Below are positions 48,926-59,116 of a stretch of 64,000 nucleotides of DNA, piece by piece (position 1 is the first letter of the stretch; each line of letters starts with the position of its first letter). The notes beneath the pieces are model-generated. The model did not search any database, was not told where the DNA came from, and saw only the letters and a program-made list of their open reading frames with translations. The position numbers were made by a program, and so were the translations under genes. This DNA is from Shewanella psychropiezotolerans (GTDB lineage Bacteria > Pseudomonadota > Gammaproteobacteria > Enterobacterales > Shewanellaceae): positions 3,464,001-3,528,000 of the forward strand of contig NZ_CP041614.1 of assembly GCF_007197555.1 (NCBI RefSeq), in the 5' to 3' direction.

Positions 48926-49714
48926 ATGCACAAATTTAAGGAGACGTCATTGTCGATTGGTCAGCGTGTAGTGCTAGCAACACATTTGTGCCTCTTCAGC
49001 CTCTACGTGGCTGCGGCCCCGAGCCCGCTAACCCCACAAACAGCAGAGTATCAGGTAAATTATGGCAGTATCGAACTAGGAAAGGCTCGCTATCAGCTCC
49101 CTAAAGCCGAAGGTAATCTCTATCACTACCGCTTCGACAGTGATGTCAGCTTACTCGTGTTATCAGACAGACGTAATGTACGCAGTGACTTCATTCGCGA
49201 AGGCGACCAGCTCACCCCCATGCGATATACCCATAACAGGAAAGGCACAGGCCCTAGCTTTCAAGAACAAGCCGCCTTTGCCAGAGAACAAGAAGTCGTT
49301 CACAGCCGCTATAAAGATGAGAGAGCTAAACTAGATTATACCGATATCTTATACGATCCCCTCATGGTCCAGCTGCAATTCCGACTCGACTTGGCACAAG
49401 GAAAAGAAAACCTTCACTATTCCATGGTCAAAGAGGGAGAGGTTGATGAGTATAACTTTCGTGTCATAGGCAAGGAGAGAATGAATATTGAGAGTGGCAG
49501 CTACGAAACCATCAAGATTGAAGTTGTCAGAGACAGTAAGAAACGTCAAACCTTTTTCTGGATGGCACCGGATCTAGGCTACCTACCAGTGCGTCTAACC
49601 CACTTCGAAAAAGGCAGTAAGCAGCTGGATATTAAACTGCTCAGCTATCATTTTTCTCCTGAGCAAACTGTGAAGATAGACAAGCTTGCTACTGATGTAA
49701 CTGTACAGCCATAG
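48926..49714 (+). CDS. DUF3108 periplasmic protein
   Basis: 262 aa from the ATG at 48926. Signal peptide through about VAAA-PSP. Then a beta-rich body with YQVNYGSIELGKARYQL, LTPMRYTHNRKGTG, YETIKIEVVRDSKKRQTFFWMAPDLGYLPVRL, matching DUF3108. The family is often next to purM-purN in related genomes, but neither gene is seen here. Function unknown. Confidence 0.85.
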   Translation: MHKFKETSLSIGQRVVLATHLCLFSLYVAAAPSPLTPQTAEYQVNYGSIELGKARYQLPKAEGNLYHYRFDSDVSLLVLSDRRNVRSDFIREGDQLTPMRYTHNRKGTGPSFQEQAAFAREQEVVHSRYKDERAKLDYTDILYDPLMVQLQFRLDLAQGKENLHYSMVKEGEVDEYNFRVIGKERMNIESGSYETIKIEVVRDSKKRQTFFWMAPDLGYLPVRLTHFEKGSKQLDIKLLSYHFSPEQTVKIDKLATDVTVQP

Positions 49715-49773
49715 ACAAGCAGCAAAAGGGCGATAATTGATTCTGGCCTTTCCACGAATAAATTCATCCCATT

Positions 49774-49808
49774 AAAAAGGGAACATAACAATGTTCAGCC
49801 ATGCTCCC
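49774..49808 (-). terminator. Terminator after the class II amidotransferase gene
   Basis: On the minus strand GGGAGCAT-N14-ATGTTCCC is followed by TTTTT, 30 nt past the stop codon. Confidence 0.65.
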
Positions 49809-49837
49809 TCGATTAAGATCTTCTTAGAGATGATTAA

Positions 49838-50629
49838 TCAGCCTTGAACTCCCTCATCAAGAATCAGTGCACCTTTACGGAATAGTTTCCAATCCCCAGG
49901 CCCTAAAATATGCCACTCTTCATCCTTAGTCAGAGGTCTGGTGGCGATCACTGTGACGATGTCTTCAGGAGTTGTCTCTTTATCAAAGTCTATGACCACA
50001 TCGGTATCGATGAGCTTAGCCTTACCGAAGGGAGCTTTGCGGGTGATATAACAGAGATTATTGCTACAATAGCTCATCAGGTGCGCGCCATCGGTCAAGA
50101 TCATATTAAATACACCCAAGGAACGAATTTCATCGGCTAGCTTGGCGATAAATTGATACACGAGTGTGATATCTTCAGGCTCTTGCTCACCAAATTTGTC
50201 GACTACCTTCTCTAACAGCCAGCAAAATGCCAATTCACTGTCTGTATCACCCACAGGCTGAAACCTTGAGACAGTAAATTTGTTCTGATAATCACTCAAT
50301 TGCCCGTTATGGGCATAGGTCCAATAACGTCCCCAAAGCTCACGGGTGAAAGGATGGGTGTTCTCTAGCGACACACAGCCCCGATTAGCCTGACGAATAT
50401 GACTGACAACCACTTCACTCTTGATAGGATAGCTCTGAATGAGCTCAGCGATGTGGGACTCACTACTTGGACGAGCATCTTTAAAGGTACGGCTACCTTT
50501 TCCTTCATAGAAGGTGATCCCCCAGCCATCCACATGGGGACCGGTGACACCACCTCTCTGAGCCAGGCCGGTAAAGCTAAATACAATATCCGTCGGCACA
50601 TTAGCGCTCATGGCAAGGAGTTCACACAT
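49838..50629 (-). CDS. Class II glutamine amidotransferase (YafJ-like)
   Basis: 263 aa. The catalytic Cys2 follows the initiator Met (MCELLAMSANVP), and the N-terminal nucleophile fold shows HVDGWGITFYEGKG, SHIRQANRG and NTHPFTRELWGRYWTYAHNGQL, as in the YafJ group. A second synthase domain is absent, so the acceptor of the released ammonia is not evident. Divergent from fadE. Confidence 0.92.
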   Translation of the reverse strand: MCELLAMSANVPTDIVFSFTGLAQRGGVTGPHVDGWGITFYEGKGSRTFKDARPSSESHIAELIQSYPIKSEVVVSHIRQANRGCVSLENTHPFTRELWGRYWTYAHNGQLSDYQNKFTVSRFQPVGDTDSELAFCWLLEKVVDKFGEQEPEDITLVYQFIAKLADEIRSLGVFNMILTDGAHLMSYCSNNLCYITRKAPFGKAKLIDTDVVIDFDKETTPEDIVTVIATRPLTKDEEWHILGPGDWKLFRKGALILDEGVQG

Positions 50630-50724
50630 TAATTCAACCCTTTAATTACAGCTGTAATATTTAAATTCTAACGCATTCTAACTAGTTGAAGCAGAAAGTG
50701 GAATCTCGACTTTAACAATTTATC

Positions 50725-50739
50725 TAAACGTTTGTTTGA
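50725..50739. promoter_or_regulatory. Candidate PsrA-type operator upstream of fadE
   Basis: AAAC-GTTT-GTTTG fits the (C/G)AAAC-N(2-4)-GTTT(G/C) form given for the fatty-acid regulator PsrA, which controls beta-oxidation genes in Shewanella and pseudomonads. It lies about 140 bp before the fadE start. Confidence 0.35.
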
Positions 50740-50876
50740 AATAAACCTTGTATTAAATTTCACATAGGTTTAAATTTTATGCGACACAGGTCAGACCACA
50801 ACCTATAATTGTGATAATGATCAGAAAAAGTTCTGGCCTCAGTTCATATTCAGGTCGCACCTTAAGGAGAATAACA

Positions 50877-53324
50877 GTGACAAGCTTACTATGGATCCTC
50901 GCGTTTCTTTTTGTGTTAGGCACACTCGCCTACCTAAGAGTTTCGTTGCTAACATCTAGCATCATTGCCGCAGTCGTTATGGCTGTCGGTTCAGCAACTG
51001 AAGTCGTGAGCCCCCTAGCGTGGATCATCTTCTTAGCCATCGCCTTGCCACTGAACATCAGTGCATTTCGTAAAAACTTCCTCACTAAACCATTATTAAA
51101 GATCTATCGTGGCATCATGCCTGAGATGTCTTCTACCGAAAAAGAAGCCATTGAAGCCGGAACAACATGGTGGGAAGCCGATCTATTTGCCGGAAACCCA
51201 GATTGGAAAAAACTCCACAACTATCCAGTAGCCAGACTGAGTGCCGATGAACAAGCCTTCTTAGACGGCCCCGTTGAAGAGGTCTGTAAGATGCTCAATC
51301 AACATCAGGTCTCACATCAACTGGGCGATCTCCCCGTTGAGATCTGGCAATACCTGAAAGATAATGGCTTCTTTGCCATGATCATCAAGAAAAAATACGG
51401 CGGTCTCGAGTATTCAGCCTATGCGCAATCTCGCGTCCTACAAAAGCTTGCCGGTCTCAGCAGTGAACTGGCTTCCACCGTCGGCGTGCCTAACTCTTTA
51501 GGCCCGGGCGAGCTGTTACAACACTATGGCACTCCCGAACAGCAAGAACATTACTTACCCAGGCTCGCTCAAGGTCTGGAAGTTCCCTGTTTTGCCCTTA
51601 CCAGCCCCGAAGCTGGTAGTGATGCAGGCGCCATCCCTGACTTTGGCATTGTGTGTAAAGGCCAATGGGAAGGCGAAGAAATTCTGGGGATGAAGTTAAC
51701 CTGGAATAAGCGCTACATTACCTTAGCCCCGGTCGCTACCGTGTTAGGTCTGGCGTTTAAATTGCGCGACCCGGATCAACTACTGGGTGACAAGGCAGAG
51801 CTAGGAATCACTTGTGCCCTGATACCTACCGATATGGAAGGCGTTGAAACCGGGCGTCGCCACTTCCCGCTCAACTGTATGTTCCAAAACGGCCCAACCA
51901 AAGGCAATGAAGTCTTTGTGCCTCTGAGCTTCATCATAGGTGGCCCGGAAATGGCCGGACAAGGCTGGCGCATGTTGGTCGAATGTCTGTCAGTGGGACG
52001 TGGCATTACCTTACCGTCTAACTCAGCGGGTGGCATCAAGACAGCGGCGGTGGCAACTGGCGCTTATGCGCGTATCCGTCGTCAGTTTAAACTGCCTATC
52101 GGCAAGCTTGAAGGTATCGAAGAGCCCATGGCACGTATCGGCGGTAACGCTTATCTGATGGATGCCGTGACCAGTCTAACCACAACGGGCATAGACTTAG
52201 GTGAAAAGCCTTCGGTTATTTCTGCCATCGTGAAGTTCCACCTGACCGACAGAATGCAGAAGTGTGTGATTGACGCCATGGACATCCACGGCGGTAAAGG
52301 GGTTTGTTTAGGCCCGAATAACTACTTAGGTCGAGGCTATCAGGCAGCCCCTATCGCCATTACGGTTGAAGGCGCAAATATTCTGACTCGCTCTATGATC
52401 ATCTATGGTCAAGGTGCTATTCGTTGTCACCCTTTTGTGATCACCGAGATGGAGTCAGCGTTCGATACCGATGCTAACCGCGGCCTCAATACCTTCGATT
52501 CTGCGCTATTTGGCCATATCGGCTTTACCATCAGCAATCTGGTCCGCAGTTTCTGGCTTGGAGTGACATCTTCAAGATTCTCAAATGCGCCCTATTCAGA
52601 TAAAACCAAGCGTTATTATCAACAGATGAATCGCTTCAGCGCTAACTTAGCCCTGCTCTCGGATCTGGCAATGGCGACATTAGGCGGTGGACTGAAACGT
52701 AAGGAACGCATATCGGCAAGATTAGGCGACCTACTCAGTCAGCTCTATCTCACCTCTGCAACCCTTAAGCGTTATCAAGATGAGGGACGTCAAACTGAAG
52801 ACTTACCGCTAGTTCAGTGGGCCGTCGAAGATTCACTATACAAGTTACAGGACTCACTCGACGATCTGCTCAATAACTTCCCTATGGGATTGGGCTTTGT
52901 CCTTCGAGGCATTATCTTCCCATTCGGCCGCCCACTAAAAAGGCCTAGCGATGTGTTAGATCATAAAGTGGCGACCATAATGCAAACTCCTTGTGCCAGT
53001 CGTGAACGCTTAGGTAAAGGCCAATTCTGGACCCCATGTGAGAATAATCCGGTCGGAGTACAGGAGCAGACCTTCAAAGATATTCTCGCCTGTGAACCAC
53101 TGCATGCCAAGGTCTCTGAGGCTGCGGGTAAGCGTATTCCATTTATGTGGCTCGATAAGATTGCCGCACAGGGGAAAGCTTTAGGTGTACTCACAGATGA
53201 GGAAGTTGCCCTGCTTGAACGCGCCGAGATCGGTCGTATGAAATCCATCAATGTGGATGACTTCGACCCGGATGAGCTCAAAGCCATGGCCATAGGTAAA
53301 CAAAGCCATGAGCAGGCTGCTTAG
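50877..53324 (+). CDS. fadE: Acyl-CoA dehydrogenase FadE
   Basis: 815 aa from a GTG at 50877 that follows an ideal AGGAG by 7 nt; the ATGs at 50811 and 50817 lack such a site and would add a poor N-terminus. It carries out the first step of beta-oxidation. N-terminal membrane segments (about 1-65) are typical of FadE. The dehydrogenase core shows [18 protein letters not shown] (FAD-binding) and [21 protein letters not shown], and the long C-terminal extension is typical of the 815-aa proteobacterial type. Confidence 0.96.
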   Translation: MTSLLWILAFLFVLGTLAYLRVSLLTSSIIAAVVMAVGSATEVVSPLAWIIFLAIALPLNISAFRKNFLTKPLLKIYRGIMPEMSSTEKEAIEAGTTWWEADLFAGNPDWKKLHNYPVARLSADEQAFLDGPVEEVCKMLNQHQVSHQLGDLPVEIWQYLKDNGFFAMIIKKKYGGLEYSAYAQSRVLQKLAGLSSELASTVGVPNSLGPGELLQHYGTPEQQEHYLPRLAQGLEVPCFALTSPEAGSDAGAIPDFGIVCKGQWEGEEILGMKLTWNKRYITLAPVATVLGLAFKLRDPDQLLGDKAELGITCALIPTDMEGVETGRRHFPLNCMFQNGPTKGNEVFVPLSFIIGGPEMAGQGWRMLVECLSVGRGITLPSNSAGGIKTAAVATGAYARIRRQFKLPIGKLEGIEEPMARIGGNAYLMDAVTSLTTTGIDLGEKPSVISAIVKFHLTDRMQKCVIDAMDIHGGKGVCLGPNNYLGRGYQAAPIAITVEGANILTRSMIIYGQGAIRCHPFVITEMESAFDTDANRGLNTFDSALFGHIGFTISNLVRSFWLGVTSSRFSNAPYSDKTKRYYQQMNRFSANLALLSDLAMATLGGGLKRKERISARLGDLLSQLYLTSATLKRYQDEGRQTEDLPLVQWAVEDSLYKLQDSLDDLLNNFPMGLGFVLRGIIFPFGRPLKRPSDVLDHKVATIMQTPCASRERLGKGQFWTPCENNPVGVQEQTFKDILACEPLHAKVSEAAGKRIPFMWLDKIAAQGKALGVLTDEEVALLERAEIGRMKSINVDDFDPDELKAMAIGKQSHEQAA

Positions 53325-53355
53325 CGTCACGACATTTAAATTTAATCAATAGACC

Positions 53356-53380
53356 AGAAGGAGGCTCACGCCTCCTTCTT
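53356..53380 (+). terminator. Terminator after fadE
   Basis: AGAAGGAGGC-TCAC-GCCTCCTTCT, a 10-bp stem followed by TTTAT, 32 nt after the fadE stop. Confidence 0.8.
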
Positions 53381-53453
53381 TATGTCTTCGATTTACCAAC
53401 AAAGATGAAATACAGTTGACGAGTCGCTGTTAGCAAATTCTTCAGATATCGAG

Positions 53454-55382
53454 TTATCTCTTGTGAGCAGCTTCTATCGACTCGCCGGTGTTAATTTTTT
53501 CCACACCGGCTTTGAGCTTAATCTCATTTTCAAGTTCATCCTGAGCAAGTTTTTCTACCGCCTTAGATTCTAGCAAGAGAGCATGCTCCTTAGCCAGATG
53601 CTGCGCCTCTATGGGTAACAAGCTAATCAACTCTATGCCACTAACCAATTTATTGGCCGAGCCGGTGCAGATGTTCACCTTACCCGCCTGGATGTACACC
53701 AAGGGCATGGCACAGTCTCCGTAGCGGGCAAGGAAATCCTCGAAGCTGAAGCTGTCGGTGATATTGGTACTTTTAATCACAGCGCCTTGAGACATTAAAC
53801 TGGCGAGTTTGGCATAGGATACCGACTCACCAAACAGACATAAACGCGCGAGATAAGACTCTGACAGCTGATGTCTGGCACTCGTCCCTTCGATGTTACT
53901 CAATCCATAGACCTTATTGGTCCCCAACACATCTTGATAGTGAAAACTCACCAATGGATTGAGCTGACGATAGGGAGAGATGACCAGTAAGCGCCCTATT
54001 CCTGTCATGTCGAGAAAATTACTGGCATGCTCGGATGTTGGATTACCGAAATACACGGAAATATTATCCATCCTGGCCAGCCGAATATTATCCCAGTTAT
54101 TATCAGCCAGAGTCACTGTGATATTTTTAGACTTAAGTACCTTTGCCAGTTCTCTGGAAAACGCCGAAGCGCCAAAAATAAGCAGCCCTTGTGATGAACC
54201 CGCACTCACCCCTAAATACTTAGCCCAGACACCAGCCGTTAAGCTTTGCATGACAACAGTGCCTATGATGATCAAGAAGACTAAAGGTACAATAAGGTTT
54301 GCCCCCGGGACACCTAGGCTTTCAAGCTTAATGGCAAAGAGAGACGATACCGCAGCTGCCACTATACCTCTGGGGGCCATCCAACTTAGAAACCACTTGT
54401 CATTACGCCTCAGCGATGTCCCGATCCCGCAAGCCCATACACTGAGCGGTCTGGCGATAAACATCACTACTGCTAATAATGCCAGCCCTTGCCAACCTAA
54501 GTTAAGCAGTGCATCAGAGTCGAGTCGGGCCGCCAACAAGATAAACAAGGCCGAAATAAGCAGTACAGTTAATGTTTCCTTAAATTCAATGATATCTGAG
54601 ATATCTATACCACGCATATTGGCAAGCACTATCCCCATCACAGTCACGGTTAATAATCCCGACTCATCCTGTATCAGGTTCGAGCCGACAAATACCCCCA
54701 GCATGATGGTTAGCACTCCGGCATTCTTCAGATAATGAGGTAAGAGATGCTTCTTGATAATGATACCCACCAGGTAACCTGTGAGCGCTCCTAAACCGAT
54801 TCCTATGCCTAACATGTAACCTAGGGCATGTAAGACATGAACGGTAGGATCTGCCGCGACGGCTATGTATTCAAACACCAAAACGGCAAGGAGTGCCCCG
54901 ATAGGATCGATAACTATGCCCTCCCAGCGCAAAATACGAGCCAGTTCAGATTTTGGCTTGATACTTCTGAGCATAGGCACAATCACAGTTGGCCCGGTCA
55001 CAACAACCAAAGCGCCGAACAGCAAGGCCATCTCCCATTGAAAACCCATCAAGAAATGTGTTGCCGAAGCGATACAAGCCCAGGTGATCAGGGTGCCAAT
55101 CGTCACAAGATGAGTCACCATACGACCATGATCTTGGATCTCTTTGAAGTTAAGCGTTAACGCGCCTTCAAACAATATGACCGCAACACCTAATGAAATG
55201 ATAGGAAATAGCAGGTCGCCAAAAATGGCGTCAGGATTGAGAATATTGAGACCGGGTCCCAGCAAGAGACCACAGAGTAAGAGAGGCAAAATTGCCGGCA
55301 GGCGTAACTTCCATCCAATCCACTGACACAAGAGTGAAAGCACACCTAACAAACCTAGCATGGCAGTGATCTGCTCAACCAT
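53454..55382 (-). CDS. CPA1-family Na+/H+ antiporter with C-terminal nucleotide-binding-like domain
   Basis: 642 aa. About twelve membrane helices (1-400) include LPLLLCGLLLGPGLNILNP, VVVTGPTVIVPMLRSIKP and EGIVIDPIGALLAVLVFEY, whose D-P pair matches the ion-binding helix of CPA1 exchangers. From about 400 a TrkA-N-like Rossmann domain follows (LLIFGASAFSRELAKVLKSKNITVTLADNN), and a further soluble tail of about 130 residues. The soluble part suggests gating by a nucleotide or redox cofactor. Cation exchange is the expected role; the ion is not certain. Confidence 0.9.
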   Translation of the reverse strand: MVEQITAMLGLLGVLSLLCQWIGWKLRLPAILPLLLCGLLLGPGLNILNPDAIFGDLLFPIISLGVAVILFEGALTLNFKEIQDHGRMVTHLVTIGTLITWACIASATHFLMGFQWEMALLFGALVVVTGPTVIVPMLRSIKPKSELARILRWEGIVIDPIGALLAVLVFEYIAVAADPTVHVLHALGYMLGIGIGLGALTGYLVGIIIKKHLLPHYLKNAGVLTIMLGVFVGSNLIQDESGLLTVTVMGIVLANMRGIDISDIIEFKETLTVLLISALFILLAARLDSDALLNLGWQGLALLAVVMFIARPLSVWACGIGTSLRRNDKWFLSWMAPRGIVAAAVSSLFAIKLESLGVPGANLIVPLVFLIIIGTVVMQSLTAGVWAKYLGVSAGSSQGLLIFGASAFSRELAKVLKSKNITVTLADNNWDNIRLARMDNISVYFGNPTSEHASNFLDMTGIGRLLVISPYRQLNPLVSFHYQDVLGTNKVYGLSNIEGTSARHQLSESYLARLCLFGESVSYAKLASLMSQGAVIKSTNITDSFSFEDFLARYGDCAMPLVYIQAGKVNICTGSANKLVSGIELISLLPIEAQHLAKEHALLLESKAVEKLAQDELENEIKLKAGVEKINTGESIEAAHKR

Positions 55383-55574
55383 AAGAATTTATCCTTAAAT
55401 AGTGTTATCAGTATAGATAACAAGTATCCCTATGCAGCCCTAATATAGGCCAAGCTTTGCTTCTCAAAGTAATTAATATCAATCGGTATGACTGCAAACC
55501 GAACCGGAAGCTGTATCTAAATAAGCAGTTAAAAAAACCAATCTACTCCATATTAATGAATTATCAAGAAAGCT

Positions 55575-55632
55575 TCAGGCACAAAAAAGCCCTCGTCTTT
55601 CGACAAGGGCTTCGTTGTTTGGCGGAGCGGAC
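55575..55632. repeat. 58-bp direct repeat, copy A (terminator plus tRNA 3' end)
   Basis: Identical over 58 bp to 55864-55921. It contains the tRNA terminator hairpin (GCCCTCGTC-TTTC-GACAAGGGC on the + strand) and the last bases of tRNA-Asp including the CCA complement. The flanking bases differ at both ends. Confidence 0.9.
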
Positions 55633-55720
55633 TCGCTCTAATCAGGAGACGAACCCGCGCCCCTCGGCGTGACAGGCCGCTTTCTATTCATAAGAGGCTA
55701 ATATCTCCATGGGCCGCTCC
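55620..55720 (-). pseudogene. Degenerate tRNA-Asp copy 1
   Basis: Minus strand. Both acceptor halves (GGAGCGG at the 5' end, CCGCTCC-GCCA at the 3' end) and an anticodon-arm core (GGCCTGTCACGCC, anticodon GTC) are kept. The D-arm is replaced by an unrelated 34-nt stretch, and about 16 nt break the T-arm after GGTTCG. It cannot fold as a normal tRNA. Confidence 0.75.
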
Positions 55721-55863
55721 TAAATATCCTATTACTACGGCATTCGAACATCCATGTATTCAGGAGTGTATGCCAAAAAACAATGTTTGGAACATTGTTG
55801 GCACAACTGCACTAGCACTCTGCTCTGCTTATGGTCATGGTCATGGTCATAGTCATTTTAGTA

Positions 55864-55921
55864 TCAGGCACAAAAAAGCCCTCGTCTTTCGACAAGGGCT
55901 TCGTTGTTTGGCGGAGCGGAC
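55864..55921. repeat. 58-bp direct repeat, copy B (terminator plus tRNA 3' end)
   Basis: Second copy of the 55575-55632 element. Here the terminator follows the intact tRNA-Asp at 55909-55985 on the minus strand (AAGCCCTTGTC-GAAA-GACGAGGGCTTTTTT), so it ends the array transcript. Confidence 0.9.
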
Positions 55922-55985
55922 GGGACTCGAACCCGCGACCCCCGGCGTGACAGGCCGGTATTCTAACCAACTGAACTACCGCTCC
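55909..55985 (-). tRNA. tRNA-Asp (anticodon GTC)
   Basis: 77 nt with encoded CCA. All arms pair: acceptor GGAGCGG/CCGCTCC, anticodon arm CCGGC-CTGTCAC-GCCGG, T-arm with GGTTCGAGTCC. Identical to the copy at 56163-56239. A terminator follows directly. Confidence 0.97.
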
Positions 55986-56005
55986 TAAACTTTTCTGTCC
56001 GACTA

Positions 56006-56095
56006 TGCTGAGCTAACGGGACTCGAACCCGCGACCAAGGGCGTGACAGGCCGCCCATGTTTACAAATAGTCCTAACCAACTGAACTACCGCTCC
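56006..56095 (-). pseudogene. Degenerate tRNA-Asp copy 2, lying between the two intact genes
   Basis: Minus strand. The 5' half matches tRNA-Asp through GGTTAG, then about 16 nt (GACTATTTGTAAACAT) are inserted before GGCGGCCTGTCACGCC. The anticodon stem and the 3' acceptor strand (TTAGCTC-AGCA) no longer match. The T-arm is intact. Confidence 0.8.
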
Positions 56096-56162
56096 TAAAC
56101 TTATTGCCTTTCGGCTTTTAACTGCTATGTCACTAACAACTAAACTAAATTTATAACTTGAT

Positions 56163-56239
56163 TGGCGGAGCGGACGGGACTCGAACCCGCGACCCCCGGC
56201 GTGACAGGCCGGTATTCTAACCAACTGAACTACCGCTCC
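56163..56239 (-). tRNA. tRNA-Asp (anticodon GTC)
   Basis: 77 nt with encoded CCA, first gene of the minus-strand array; sequence and pairing as in the copy at 55909-55985. Processing of the transcript would also have to pass the degenerate copy between them. Confidence 0.97.
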
Positions 56240-56315
56240 ACATCAAGTTGCGGTGAATAATACGTAGGCGAGCATGCCGCGTCAATAGTTATTTTAAACA
56301 GATAAACCAATCAGC

Positions 56316-56352
56316 TAAAAAAGCAGCAGTTAGGCGTAAATTACTGCTTTTC
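56316..56352 (-). terminator. Terminator after the TIGR03503 gene
   Basis: Minus strand AGCAGT-N13-ACTGCT-GCTTTTTT, just past the stop codon; short stem but a good T run. Confidence 0.5.
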
Positions 56353-56371
56353 TGGGTAGAAAAACGACCAA

Positions 56372-57703
56372 TTAACCTTTCCCCTCTACAGGAGGATCTT
56401 CAGGCATGGTCAGATCTATTTCATCTAAGCTCGGGCCTAAGTCTTTCTCTTTCTCTTCATCTAATCTTTTTTGAGTTGCGGCTAACGCCTCTTTCAAGTT
56501 ACGTCTCTTACGCCAGATGAGTAATCCCAGTGTTCCTAAGACCAAGAGGGTTACATTAACCGTGATTATCCAAAAAATAGCATCATCTTTGGCCTTCGTT
56601 TCTTCAATGGCCGCTTTCTTTGCCGCTCTGGCCGCTAACTCTTCCGCTGTCGGTGGCGGCTTAGGAGGCTCGATTAAATTAAAGAAGCGTTCAGGTAAGG
56701 CTAATACGATCTCTCGACCGCCCAAGGTTGTCGTTGCAGCCATCCCTTTAATTCTATAGCTACCAAAGTCTGATACTTCCGGAAGAATAATCTCACTCTG
56801 TGATGATTCTAATCCGCTTAATGTAATAGGCAGTTGAAGTCCCGCTGGACCGACTAATTCTAAATCTAAATGTGTCTCGGATAACTGCACCACAGCTTCA
56901 TCGACTTTGACAAATAGCTTCCAGCGCCCTTCTAAAGGATCTTCAGGTTCAAGGATTTCGATCTCAATCGGGATAGGTGATAGCATGAACTTAAACAGGC
57001 TTTCACGAGAAAATACCTTGTTACGAACCTTGACTTGAAACGTATAGTGACCCCATGGTTGATTTAAATTGATTTTCCCGGTAAAAACACCGTCATCGGG
57101 TCTTTCATCTAGGTCTTCGCCATAATCTTTATATGAACCAACGACCAGAATACCCGCAGCAAAATTTTCATCTCCAGGCAGATGATCACTGATAAAACGC
57201 GCGGTCCATTCGACTAAGTAATCCAGCCCCGGCATCCTTAGACGCTGTTCATCTCCCAATAGCTGAGCCGTCACTTTTACGCGCTCACCTTGAAATAAAG
57301 GTTGGGGTAAATTTTCGACCTTTATGCCCAGTTTAGAGATCTTTTGAATTTTAGAACCTTCGACGACTCTGCCTATAAGCTGCCAAGGGCCAGGCATAGG
57401 TTTATGTATGGTCACGATATCACCGCTCAAACCATCGACCCATTGCACCTCTTTGGGGTGTCGACTCGCATACCACTTGCTGCCATCGGGCAAGACGATG
57501 ACGACTGGCGAACTGCCATATTGGCGTTGAATAAACAGGGTGAGACTATCGACCATATGATCAATTCTGAAGCGATTCTTCAATACACTGGCTTCACTCG
57601 AAGGCACGACATTGGCCAACACAGATGTAGAAAACACTGTGCCTAGCATCATGATTAACGCCACTAATGCTTTTTTTCTCGAAACAAAATGTTTAACACT
57701 CAT
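56372..57703 (-). CDS. TIGR03503 family protein
   Basis: 443 aa from the ATG at 57703, where a signal peptide begins (ALVALIMMLGTVFSTSVLA); 31 extra upstream codons are not signal-like. The large periplasmic part is beta-rich (FFN/PKPPP linker before residue 385), with one C-terminal membrane helix (IFWIITVNVTLLVLGTLGLLIW) and a short charged cytoplasmic tail. I recognise it as TIGR03503, found in Shewanella and relatives and of unknown function. It lies between the tRNA array and dnaQ. Confidence 0.8.
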   Translation of the reverse strand: MSVKHFVSRKKALVALIMMLGTVFSTSVLANVVPSSEASVLKNRFRIDHMVDSLTLFIQRQYGSSPVVIVLPDGSKWYASRHPKEVQWVDGLSGDIVTIHKPMPGPWQLIGRVVEGSKIQKISKLGIKVENLPQPLFQGERVKVTAQLLGDEQRLRMPGLDYLVEWTARFISDHLPGDENFAAGILVVGSYKDYGEDLDERPDDGVFTGKINLNQPWGHYTFQVKVRNKVFSRESLFKFMLSPIPIEIEILEPEDPLEGRWKLFVKVDEAVVQLSETHLDLELVGPAGLQLPITLSGLESSQSEIILPEVSDFGSYRIKGMAATTTLGGREIVLALPERFFNLIEPPKPPPTAEELAARAAKKAAIEETKAKDDAIFWIITVNVTLLVLGTLGLLIWRKRRNLKEALAATQKRLDEEKEKDLGPSLDEIDLTMPEDPPVEGKG

Positions 57704-57841
57704 AAAGATGACGTCTGTCCTCGTCGAAGAAGTTATAAATTGGAATATACAATGTCGGAAGCTTTGTTCTGATGCTATTGATAGGGCGGCCGACAAGAAA
57801 ACGCCCTCATTCTCTGTTTGCTATCACACTATGTCAGTGAC

Positions 57842-58570
57842 CTAATCACGCCATGCACAGAGTCCGCCCTTAGCCACGATATCGAGTCGCGCTTCGTGCT
57901 TAGCTAGTTCATCGGCCGATGCCGCGATCACTTTAAGTTTTGTGCGTTCTTGACTTAATCGTATGATCCCACCGGCACCTTCGCCTCCGGTATCGCCTGA
58001 AAGATTAAACTTAGTCTGCCCACCTGTCATCAGCAGATAGACATCAGCTAAGATCTCCGCATCTAATAATGCGCCGTGTAGTTCACGACGTGAGTTATCT
58101 ATGCCATAACGCTTACACAAGGCATCAAGATTATTTTTCTGACCCGGATGCAAATATTTTGCAATCGCTAAGGTATCCAAAATGGCACAGATATCGGCAG
58201 TCTTAGGCCCTTTAGGCTGCAATAAGCCAAACTCATGATCCATGAAGCTTATATCGAACGACGCGTTATGAGCCACAACTTCGGCGCCATCAATAAACTC
58301 GATAAAACTCTGTGCTATCTCGGCAAATTTTGGCTTATTAGCGACATATTCGTTGGATATACCATGGACTTGAATGGCTTCTTCATCGATGAGCTGTTGT
58401 GGATTAATGTATTCATGATAATGACGACCGGTCAAACGACGATTAATCACCTCGACGCAACCAATTTCTATGATTCTATGACCTAGAAAGATAGCACCAG
58501 CGCTCTGGTTCATACCTGTGGTTTCAGTATCGAGAATGACCTGACGTTTTGCACTAGACACTATGTTCAT
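57842..58570 (-). CDS. dnaQ: DNA polymerase III epsilon subunit (3'-5' proofreading exonuclease)
   Basis: 242 aa. Exo I DTETTG, Exo II HNASFDISFMDHEF and Exo III HGALLDAEILADVYLLM are all present. The C-terminal part (LKVIAASADELAKHEARLD) is the segment that binds the alpha subunit. Divergent from rnhA with a 67-nt shared promoter region, the arrangement known from E. coli. Confidence 0.97.
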   Translation of the reverse strand: MNIVSSAKRQVILDTETTGMNQSAGAIFLGHRIIEIGCVEVINRRLTGRHYHEYINPQQLIDEEAIQVHGISNEYVANKPKFAEIAQSFIEFIDGAEVVAHNASFDISFMDHEFGLLQPKGPKTADICAILDTLAIAKYLHPGQKNNLDALCKRYGIDNSRRELHGALLDAEILADVYLLMTGGQTKFNLSGDTGGEGAGGIIRLSQERTKLKVIAASADELAKHEARLDIVAKGGLCAWRD

Positions 58571-58637
58571 AAATTTACTAACACTTCTTAAGTTTTTGGG
58601 TATACTCGCCCGCTAATCTGTCTATGGTAACAACTTG

Positions 58638-59102
58638 ATGTTAAAACCGCTCTCTATATTTACCGATGGTTCCTGTTTAGGAAATCCTGGCCCCGGGGGT
58701 TATGGGGTGGTGATGAAGTATAAATCACAAGTCAAAGAACTCTCCGACGGATTCCTGTTAACCACCAACAACAGAATGGAGTTACTGGCGCCTATCATCG
58801 CATTGGAAGCCTTAAAAGTGCCCTGTAAAATAGTGCTCACCAGTGACAGTCAATACATGCGACAAGGCATCACTCAATGGATCCACGGTTGGAAGAAAAA
58901 GGGCTGGCTAACTGCCGCGAAACAACCAGTAAAGAATGTCGATCTCTGGAAGCGCTTAGATGCAGCCACAGCCTCCCATGAGATAGACTGGCGCTGGGTT
59001 AAGGGTCATGCAGGTCATGTAGAAAATGAACGTTGTGACACCTTAGCCAGAGTGGCTGCCGAAGCCAAGCCGACCCAGGAAGATATAGGTTATCCGGCTT
59101 AA
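58638..59102 (+). CDS. rnhA: Ribonuclease HI
   Basis: 154 aa from the ATG at 58638 (a TTG precedes it). Degrades RNA in RNA-DNA hybrids. Catalytic residues are in [35 protein letters not shown] and NERCDTLAR. Divergent from dnaQ. Confidence 0.97.
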   Translation: MLKPLSIFTDGSCLGNPGPGGYGVVMKYKSQVKELSDGFLLTTNNRMELLAPIIALEALKVPCKIVLTSDSQYMRQGITQWIHGWKKKGWLTAAKQPVKNVDLWKRLDAATASHEIDWRWVKGHAGHVENERCDTLARVAAEAKPTQEDIGYPA

Positions 59103-59116
59103 GCAAGCCTGTGTAG

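Noticed and set aside
55831-55856. ATGGTC hexamer repeats
   Set aside because: Only about four copies; too short to call a functional repeat, probably a replication-slippage remnant.
55770-55988. 72-aa + strand frame MPKNNVWN... with Gly-His repeats
   Set aside because: Its second half is the antisense of tRNA-Asp, a known false-gene pattern. The first half (signal-like, GHGHGHSH from an ATGGTC repeat) has no support.
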